Below are positions 25,294 through 30,870 of a stretch of DNA of 30,870 bases, piece by piece. The translations under genes and the position numbers were made by a program. The DNA lies in NCBI GenBank assembly GCA_934725735.1, contig CAKVCP010000012.1, positions 1 through 30,870 on the forward strand. Reading direction: 5' to 3'. Every line of letters begins with the position of its first letter. Within the stretch, counting starts at the first letter, position 1. This stretch comes from an uncultured Thermoguttaceae bacterium. GTDB lineage: Bacteria > Planctomycetota > Planctomycetia > Pirellulales > Thermoguttaceae. Below the pieces are notes generated by a model that saw only the letters and a program-made list of their open reading frames with translations, did no database searches and was not told the DNA's origin.

Positions 25294-26514
25294 TCAAATA
25301 TGGTAGACGCCCGGCAGATTGCAAATGTTGTGACAATCCAAGACCACTTTTCCCGCCAACTTATCCATATTCTCTTTGATTTCATTGTGTTTCACCATGA
25401 GGACGACGAAATCGACGTCGTTAAGGAATTCATCCAGGTCGTGATATTGGTTTGCGACGACCTCGTTCGTAATGAAGGGATCGTACACCTTGAGCCCGTC
25501 GGCTAAATGTCGTTCTTGACTTTCTAAGAGCTGAAGAGTGGGGGATTCGCGCATATCGTCGACGTTTTCCTTATAGGTGAGCCCGTACAAACCGACGCGT
25601 TTGACGTCGGTAAGGTTGTTCTCTTTCATAATTTCGTAGATACGATTGAGAACGAAATCGGGCATCGCGTCGTTGGTTTTCATCGACTCGTCGATCACTT
25701 TGGCAAGAGACGGATAGTCGCCGACGAGGAACCACGGATCGACGGAGATGCAATGTCCGCCGACGCCGGGACCTGGTTGGAGAATATTGACGCGCGGATG
25801 CATGTTGCAGATTCGGATAATCTCGTATACGTCCATGTTGTCGTGGCGGCAGATTTTCGCCAGCTCGTTCGCAAAGGCGATATTGACGGCGCGGAAGGTG
25901 TTTTCCACGACCTTGGTCATTTCGGCGGTTCGAATATCCGTTACGACGATCTCTCCTTGGCAGAAGGAAGAGTATAGCGCTTTGATTTTTTCGCCGATCG
26001 CCTTGTCGTCCGCGCCAATGGTTCGGTTGTTGTGGAGCAATTCATAAACCATGTTTCCCGGAATGATGCGTTCCGGGGCATGAACGAGGTGAATATCTTG
26101 TCCGACGGTGAACCCGCCTTCCGCAATCACTGGTCGGACGTATTTGTCAATAGTGCCGGGAGAGACGGTTGATTCAATCACGACCGTAGCGCCCTTGGGA
26201 CAGACCTTCATGACTTCCTTTACCGCCGCGACGACGTAGCAGGCGTCGACTTTTTTGCTGAATTTATCGTAGGGTGTCGGCACCGAAATAATGTATACGT
26301 CGGTCACTTGGTATTCTGAAGTAAACTTGATTCCGGCCTTCACGGCGTTCCCAAAGAGCTCGTCGAGTCCCTTTTCTTTGAAAGTGGTCTTGCCGGCGTT
26401 AAGCGTCGCGACTAACTCTTTGTTGTAGTCGGTTCCAATAACTTCGACTCCGTGCGAAGCAAGCATTAAAGCGGTGGGGAGCCCAATGTATCCTAAACCA
26501 ATGACGTTGATCAT
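25294..26514 (-). CDS. wecC: UDP-ManNAc 6-dehydrogenase
   Basis: The 406-residue enzyme oxidises UDP-ManNAc to UDP-ManNAcA using two NAD+. The N-terminal Rossmann motif is VIGLGYIGLPTALML. SVPTPY and ESTVSPGTIDKYV follow, then TAEMTKVVENTFRAVNIAFA with the conserved Lys. The catalytic thiol is Cys255 in GPGVGGHCISVDP. The C-terminal UDP-binding domain (GLTYKENVDDMRESPTLQLL) is complete. Length is close to E. coli WecC (420). Together with wecB it supplies the acidic sugar of the polymer. Confidence 0.94.
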   Translation of the reverse strand: MINVIGLGYIGLPTALMLASHGVEVIGTDYNKELVATLNAGKTTFKEKGLDELFGNAVKAGIKFTSEYQVTDVYIISVPTPYDKFSKKVDACYVVAAVKEVMKVCPKGATVVIESTVSPGTIDKYVRPVIAEGGFTVGQDIHLVHAPERIIPGNMVYELLHNNRTIGADDKAIGEKIKALYSSFCQGEIVVTDIRTAEMTKVVENTFRAVNIAFANELAKICRHDNMDVYEIIRICNMHPRVNILQPGPGVGGHCISVDPWFLVGDYPSLAKVIDESMKTNDAMPDFVLNRIYEIMKENNLTDVKRVGLYGLTYKENVDDMRESPTLQLLESQERHLADGLKVYDPFITNEVVANQYHDLDEFLNDVDFVVLMVKHNEIKENMDKLAGKVVLDCHNICNLPGVYHI

Positions 26515-26588
26515 ATTAACCTCGTTTTCTACCTAAAATTGAGAGCATGGCTCCCTGAATCATATGAAATATTTCTAACGCGACGTTT

Positions 26589-26898
26589 CTATTTTACGCC
26601 AAATTTACGAGCAACATCCCGCATGAAGCAATTTGCGCGGTAATCGTGTCCACACAGGTTAAAACTATCTCTATTAACAAGCGGAGGATTAGCGTCAAAA
26701 CGACTTTCTTGCCGTAGGTCAACGCTGCGGTATACGCTTCGTGTTTATCATTTTCATTCTCCACATTGCTAAATACGAGAAGAACGTCGCGACAGCGGCG
26801 CACATTGTCGATTTTATCCGCGCCTTTAACACGGTTGTTTTTGCAAGCTCTAGGGCAGGCTTAGGCGCAACTTTTACGTATTTGTTTACATTACGCAT
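26589..26898 (-). pseudogene. Broken gene of unknown family, two frameshifts
   Basis: Three minus-strand frames join into one plausible protein of about 103 residues if two missing bases are restored. It starts at ATG 26898 (MRNVNKYVKVAPKPALELAK) and shifts frame in an A-run (TTAAAGGCG) to continue KGADKIDNVRRCRDVLLVFS and ENENDKHEAYTAALTYGKKV. A second shift at GTTTTGACG leads to DANPPLVNRDSFNLCGHDYR and RDVARKFGVK, followed by a stop. Both shifts are one-base losses next to homopolymers, so sequencing error is as likely as decay. Its position between wzy and wecC in a polysaccharide operon suggests a glycan-related role, but I do not recognise the family. Confidence 0.5.
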
Positions 26899-26908
26899 CG
26901 AACGTCTC

Positions 26909-28186
26909 TCACCCTGTTTGATATGGAGGTTGGGTTCCAACCGGTCTTCTCCACGTGATTCCCGTTGTCGCAATGCTCATTCCTAAGAAGACGAAAAGAA
27001 GAGGCTCGTTCAAAATGGACGATGAGAAACAAAGCTTGACGATTTCGCCCGAAAAGAAAGCGATCGCAATCGTTCGATAGGTCATTTCTTTACTGACGAA
27101 CATCTTGAAAAAACGATAAAGGATCCAAAGCAACGCTATTGTCCCCAATATGACTCCCAGTGAAATGAATAATTCAAGCGCTATATTGTGGCAATATGAT
27201 TCCATGAGAGGTAAAGAAGGATCTTTGTGAGAACGAGAGTATCCTAAAATGTAGCGATCCCCTCCGATTCCATAACCCATGAAAAATCTATGGGAGATTG
27301 CTTCGCGAATAGTGGCGGCAATATTATCTCGTCCACTGGAATCGGATAACTCGCCAGCGTTGAGGTGATCCAAAATTCTAAGCGGAGTATCCGTGGCGTT
27401 GCTTATGATTTCAAGAGTCGATTTGAGTATTTCGGTGAAAATTCCTGTTAATAAACAGCAGAGCAGAATAATTCCTATAAAAAGGTTCATTAGAAATTTT
27501 ACAGGCTTTGTTTCTTTTATAAGACTTGCTAACACATACGCGACGGCTATGCATACTATTGGGCCTCTTGTTCCTGCGAAGAGTAAGCAGAACAACCCTA
27601 CTAGTATGTATGGAAGATCTTGTTTGCTTCTCTGCGCTATCATAATACAGAGAGGTAGGCAAAGCCCATATGCAAAAACCATATCGTCGTAAAGAAGAGA
27701 CTTACCTGTCAGAATAGTTAGTAGGTAAATCAAGACTCCTAATATCACGCCGACTCTTGCAGCCATATGAAGACGACGAGAAAAAGACTCGTAATCTTGG
27801 ATCGACAGGCCCAAGAACATGAACATCGCCGTAAAAAATAAGGTTGTGGTTCGAAAGGTCGCAATCTCCATAACGCCAAATTTAAAAATATACTTTGAGC
27901 CCGTTGTCCCTACGAACGAACATATCGCAGAAAAAAGGAATACGGGAATTCCGACTTGCAATAGGTTGTAGAGAGAAGAAGAAAGGTTCCTTAACGCATA
28001 CCTAACAATACAGAACCATATCGCCCCATAGTAAAGCATCGTCGTAATGACCGTCGGAAATCCGACAAGAGCTGACATTTGAGACATAAGATGCAAATAG
28101 AGTGGCAATAAGATAAAACCTAAAACTGCGTATTGAATTTCTTTATCCGTATACAAAGACGGAAGACGGGGCTTGATAGTATTCAT
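26909..28186 (-). CDS. wzy: Wzy-like O-antigen/capsule polymerase
   Basis: The 425-residue protein has ten to twelve hydrophobic helices and one long periplasmic loop (about residues 255-335) carrying SDSSGRDNIAATIREAISHR and FFMGYGIGGDRYI. This resembles the O-antigen ligase/polymerase (Wzy_C-type) superfamily, with Arg in the SGRD element and GYGIGG as family-like marks. It would join lipid-linked repeat units in the periplasm after Wzx flips them. Such proteins diverge quickly, so a WaaL-type ligase is the main alternative. Wzy fits the Wzx-containing locus better. It uses more A/T-rich codons than the sugar-nucleotide genes downstream. Confidence 0.8.
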   Translation of the reverse strand: MNTIKPRLPSLYTDKEIQYAVLGFILLPLYLHLMSQMSALVGFPTVITTMLYYGAIWFCIVRYALRNLSSSLYNLLQVGIPVFLFSAICSFVGTTGSKYIFKFGVMEIATFRTTTLFFTAMFMFLGLSIQDYESFSRRLHMAARVGVILGVLIYLLTILTGKSLLYDDMVFAYGLCLPLCIMIAQRSKQDLPYILVGLFCLLFAGTRGPIVCIAVAYVLASLIKETKPVKFLMNLFIGIILLCCLLTGIFTEILKSTLEIISNATDTPLRILDHLNAGELSDSSGRDNIAATIREAISHRFFMGYGIGGDRYILGYSRSHKDPSLPLMESYCHNIALELFISLGVILGTIALLWILYRFFKMFVSKEMTYRTIAIAFFSGEIVKLCFSSSILNEPLLFVFLGMSIATTGITWRRPVGTQPPYQTG

Positions 28187-28231
28187 AGAAGTTCTAGTTG
28201 ATCTTATTTTTAAGGAGTTTTTTAATATGGT

Positions 28232-28590
28232 TCATGACGCGCGCGGATACGCGTATTTAATATCCTGTCCTGACAACACCTTACCTTGATTAGACTTAGA
28301 GGAGTTCCTCTGTCGGTTTCTCGTCAAGCTGTCTTTGGAGGTTCGGTTGTGAAAGGCAAGAGGATCTTTTCTCTGTACGTTGTCGAGTTCATTTTATAAA
28401 AAAATTAACAATGGACTCCACGTTCCAATATATTATAGTCAAAAGTTTTACTAGGAATAAAACCCGAGCTGGAATTACCAATATTTACCCAAATGTCAGT
28501 CTTCTGGTAGACGCTCTTTGTTTCCTCTTACGGCGCTAGTTCATGAAGAATGACGGAGTCAATCTTAGACGCATAATCAGGCCGCTGAAG
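28232..28590 (-). pseudogene. Remnant of a family-4 type glycosyltransferase
   Basis: The gap between wzy and the pyruvyl transferase gene holds the C-terminal part of a glycosyltransferase. One frame reads RPDYASKIDSVILHELAP, a TAA stop at 28528-28530, then EETKSVYQKTDIWVNIGNSS, SGFIPSKTFDYNILERGVHC and another TAA (28405-28407). DIWVNIGN...IPSK.F(D/E)Y is the nucleotide-sugar-binding region of GT4-like enzymes (compare the common LVNIGN..SNQLPSKIFEY pattern). Further on, in another frame, DPLAFHN and QGKVLSGQDIKYAYP match the usual ending of such proteins. The N-terminal half is absent. At least two stops and a frameshift make it non-functional. This explains the otherwise empty 445-base stretch 28187-28631. 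Confidence 0.65.
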
Positions 28591-28631
28591 TCAATTGTAT
28601 TAATCGTCGTTTGACCTTGCAACGTTCTTTG

Positions 28632-29834
28632 TCACACATTGTTTTCCTTTATCTTTTCCAGAGCTTCGGCAAAAGGTTCAAAAGATTTTGCTTCCTCGTT
28701 CATTCGTTCCAGAATTAAATCATGGAAATTTCCGCGTATCAGTTCGTCCGCCGTTTTTTTGATTTTATCAAAGTTTTCGCTTCGATAATCCGTCTCAAAA
28801 TACCAGTCGGATAGACCGCATCGACGCAGGACGTCAAGCGTTTTCGGCGTGTGTTTTTTAGCAAAATCGGTTTTCAGAGCGATGCAAATTAACGGAGTTC
28901 CGTTTCTCAAAGAGAGCATCGTGCCGTGAAAGAAGGTGGTAAACGTCACTTTGAAGTATCGGAACGCATACGCCCACTCAAAGGGGGTAACGTCGTAGAG
29001 ATTAACGTCCGCGCCTTTTATGTAGTTGTATAGAGCGACGATCTGATATTTGTCTCCATACATTTTTTTAATCATGGAGAACATGGCGTCGCCGCCCATC
29101 ATGCCAATAGTGGGGCGGTTGAAGTCAAAGCCGCGATCAGCCAGCTTCTTTTCAAAGTCGGATTGGCGCACCGGCAGAGTGTCGACGTCCAGAAGAGCGG
29201 TTGGATCGCAGGTGTGAACCGGCTCCGCGCGACTGCCGCTCCACCGAACCATTTCTTCGGTCGCGGTATCGCGTACGCCGATGAAATCGAACGCGTCAAA
29301 GACGCCCGCAATGCTCTTGCGCGTCTCCTCTGGGCATTTCAAAAAATCCATTCCGTAACAGCTTGCCGCGTAGCTTAACTTGCGCGCCTTGACGCGGCTG
29401 TCGGGGAAATACGGGTTGGGATAGCCGCGCAACACGAAATTCCAGACGGCGTCGCTTCCTACGACAAGTCTATCGTAATTGTCGTTGATGTACGCGTACA
29501 CGTCGTCGTAATTGCTGCTGACGATCTTTTTTTCGGATAAGGGGAGGGCGCCTGCAACCGCGTCGAAGACGGCGGTTCGTTTTCGCATTCGCTTAAGATA
29601 CGTAGGGTCGCGAAGAAGATGCAGCAGTTTTCCCGCAAAGACTCTCAAGGTCGAATGTCGAAGATAAGAGACCAGCGAATACGAATAATAATTGACAACA
29701 GACGGAGGCGTAAAATCAATAATCTCCACTTCGTCGGAGGGAAATCTTTTTTTGATTTCAGACGAGAGGGCATAGGCCTGCATAAAGGCGCCGTTATTGA
29801 CGCTCCTGTGAAAGGTAAGAATTCCGATTTTCAT
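28632..29834 (-). CDS. Polysaccharide pyruvyl transferase-family protein
   Basis: The 400-residue protein begins MKIGILTFHRSVNNGAFMQA, the usual start of PF04230 (CsaB/WcaK-like) proteins. It continues with YDRLVVGSDAVWNF and ARKLSYAASCYG, and later has FIGVRDTATEEMVR and CDPTALLD. The late segment VTFTTFFHGTMLSLRNGTPLICI carries the conserved F-H-G-x-x-x-A/S-L motif. Members add pyruvate ketals from phosphoenolpyruvate to sugars, but many in polysaccharide loci have other, unproven roles. It overlaps the flippase gene by four bases (ATGA), so the two are translationally coupled. Confidence 0.87.
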   Translation of the reverse strand: MKIGILTFHRSVNNGAFMQAYALSSEIKKRFPSDEVEIIDFTPPSVVNYYSYSLVSYLRHSTLRVFAGKLLHLLRDPTYLKRMRKRTAVFDAVAGALPLSEKKIVSSNYDDVYAYINDNYDRLVVGSDAVWNFVLRGYPNPYFPDSRVKARKLSYAASCYGMDFLKCPEETRKSIAGVFDAFDFIGVRDTATEEMVRWSGSRAEPVHTCDPTALLDVDTLPVRQSDFEKKLADRGFDFNRPTIGMMGGDAMFSMIKKMYGDKYQIVALYNYIKGADVNLYDVTPFEWAYAFRYFKVTFTTFFHGTMLSLRNGTPLICIALKTDFAKKHTPKTLDVLRRCGLSDWYFETDYRSENFDKIKKTADELIRGNFHDLILERMNEEAKSFEPFAEALEKIKENNV

Positions 29835-30870
29835 AGTTGCTTTTTCCTCATAAGCGACGCTTTTTCGTCTTTATTCAATCCAAAGAGTAGCATTCCCGCT
29901 CCGTAAACGACAATGAACGCCACCGCCTTTACGGCGAAATAGAACCAACCTGTCGGCGCGATCAAGTCGTTTAAAAGGAGTCCTGCGCCGTACGCGACGC
30001 CAATACAGAGCGTCGTGCCGCGCAGTATTTTTAGATACAGCTTGAAGACGTTGATTTTCAGTTTGATTTGATAATAAATGTTCAGCGAAATTATGCTTCC
30101 GATAACCGTTGCGACGGCAGTCCCCGCCGCTGCCGCCCAATATCCCCAGATTTTTGTGCCTATGAACGTGAGGAGCGCGTTGAGTAGCGCCGAGTAGGCG
30201 AGCGCAACCGTTCTGAAGACAAGTAGATTTTTGGCCTTCAAAATTGCTAGGCATACGTTTACGATCAAAGGAAACGTGATCGGTACGATCAGGATAAGAG
30301 AAAGACAGTAGCAGTCTTCAAAACCGTCGCCGAGCCAAAGCGCAAAGAACTCGCGTCCGAAACAAATAAACCCGCCAAGCGCCGCGCCAAGAACCGCCCA
30401 CTGGACTCTGCCGAATTTTACGATGTACTCTTCCAACTCCCGAGGGGTTGCGCCTTCGTATATTTTCTTTGTGACGCTTGGGAGAACGACGCTTGAAATC
30501 GACGTCGCGCAGGTTTCGTACATGTTGAACATTTGTATGGAAAAGGAATAGACCGTGACCGCAGTCGTTCCGATGACGGCTCCGATGACCATATTGTCGA
30601 TATTCCCGTTAAATTGAATGATGATGGACTGGATGAACAGCAACCCGGTGTAAACAAAGGATTCTTTAAAGACAGCGCCGTCCCATTTGTAAAGGACAAT
30701 TCGATGACGCAGTCTCATTTTGACGTACAGGTATTCGACGGCGATGGTGATAATCTCGATTAACAACGAGATGCAGACGATTGCCAAGCTATTTCTGACG
30801 ATCGGCAACACGATAAAGTATAAACCGATTTTGGTCAGCAAGGCGACAACCTTTAGGCTGTTTGAAAAAA
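29831..30870 (-). CDS. wzx: Wzx-type polysaccharide flippase, 5' end outside the window
   Basis: The reading frame is open to the window edge, so the N-terminal part is missing; about 345 residues are present. It has eight or more hydrophobic segments, including YTGLLFIQSIIIQFNGNIDN, MVIGAVIGTTAVTVYSFSIQ and LSLILIVPITFPLIVNVCLA. The MVIG...G...V..Y....Q pattern is typical of the MATE/polysaccharide transport family that moves lipid-linked repeat units across the inner membrane. A TTG at 30841 is an internal codon, not a start, because the frame continues upstream (SNSLKVVALL). It heads the visible part of the polysaccharide operon. Confidence 0.88.
   Translation of the reverse strand, partial: FSNSLKVVALLTKIGLYFIVLPIVRNSLAIVCISLLIEIITIAVEYLYVKMRLRHRIVLYKWDGAVFKESFVYTGLLFIQSIIIQFNGNIDNMVIGAVIGTTAVTVYSFSIQMFNMYETCATSISSVVLPSVTKKIYEGATPRELEEYIVKFGRVQWAVLGAALGGFICFGREFFALWLGDGFEDCYCLSLILIVPITFPLIVNVCLAILKAKNLLVFRTVALAYSALLNALLTFIGTKIWGYWAAAAGTAVATVIGSIISLNIYYQIKLKINVFKLYLKILRGTTLCIGVAYGAGLLLNDLIAPTGWFYFAVKAVAFIVVYGAGMLLFGLNKDEKASLMRKKQL

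Noticed and set aside
25167..25385. Small minus-strand open frame between wecC and wecB
   Set aside because: Its first half is antisense-frame noise inside wecC. The remaining 35 or so residues show no motif and no clear ribosome binding site.
1..30870. tRNA genes, rRNA genes, CRISPR arrays, intact insertion sequences or attachment sites
   Set aside because: No cloverleaf, regular repeat-spacer pattern, complete transposase or paired terminal repeats were seen on either strand by eye.

Overview
The window looks like a chromosomal segment of a Planctomycetota bacterium, probably of the Pirellulales/Thermoguttaceae type. The lineage signs are a DUF1559 pseudopilin-like protein followed by a small lipoprotein, three DUF1570 HExxH proteins, and an ExeA-like AAA ATPase with a very long acidic tail. 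The placement is inferred from gene families alone, with no database search. TGA ends many intact genes, so the code is standard. Most genes are GC-rich; the DNA methyltransferase gene and the right end (about 26.5-30.9 kb) are visibly richer in A/T.

Layout. 1-2.8 kb (+): a DUF1559 gene broken by one in-frame TGA, a lipoprotein and an MgtC/SapB-family membrane protein. 2.9-5.0 kb: a PerR-type Fur regulator (-) divergent from protoporphyrinogen oxidase hemG/hemY (+). 5.0-7.3 kb (+): a PfkB sugar kinase and a 10-TM DMT-type permease. 7.7-9.6 kb (+): an A/T-rich insert encoding an HTH-N6-adenine methyltransferase fusion with no visible nuclease partner. 9.8-16.2 kb (-): a clan GH-D (GH36/27-like) glycosidase, an ExeA-like ATPase and an AsnB-type asparagine synthetase. 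16.5-20.5 kb (+): three tandem DUF1570 putative metalloproteases, each with an export signal. 20.6-30.9 kb (-): a surface polysaccharide locus.

The polysaccharide locus reads, in transcription order, Wzx flippase (cut by the window edge), polysaccharide pyruvyl transferase-like protein, a glycosyltransferase remnant, a Wzy-like polymerase, a second broken gene, wecC, wecB, capE-, capG- and capF-like genes. WecB/WecC make UDP-ManNAcA from UDP-GlcNAc. CapE/F/G make UDP-L-FucNAc from the same precursor. The predicted polymer therefore contains ManNAcA and L-FucNAc, two of the sugars in S. aureus type 5/8 capsules, with possible pyruvyl decoration. The two broken genes flanking wzy suggest that the glycosyltransferase set has been remodelled.

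The observations most worth checking are the DUF1570 trio, the two previously hidden pseudogenes in the polysaccharide locus, the self-contained HTH-methyltransferase, and the nonsense codon in the DUF1559 gene. I saw no tRNA, rRNA, CRISPR array or intact insertion sequence.
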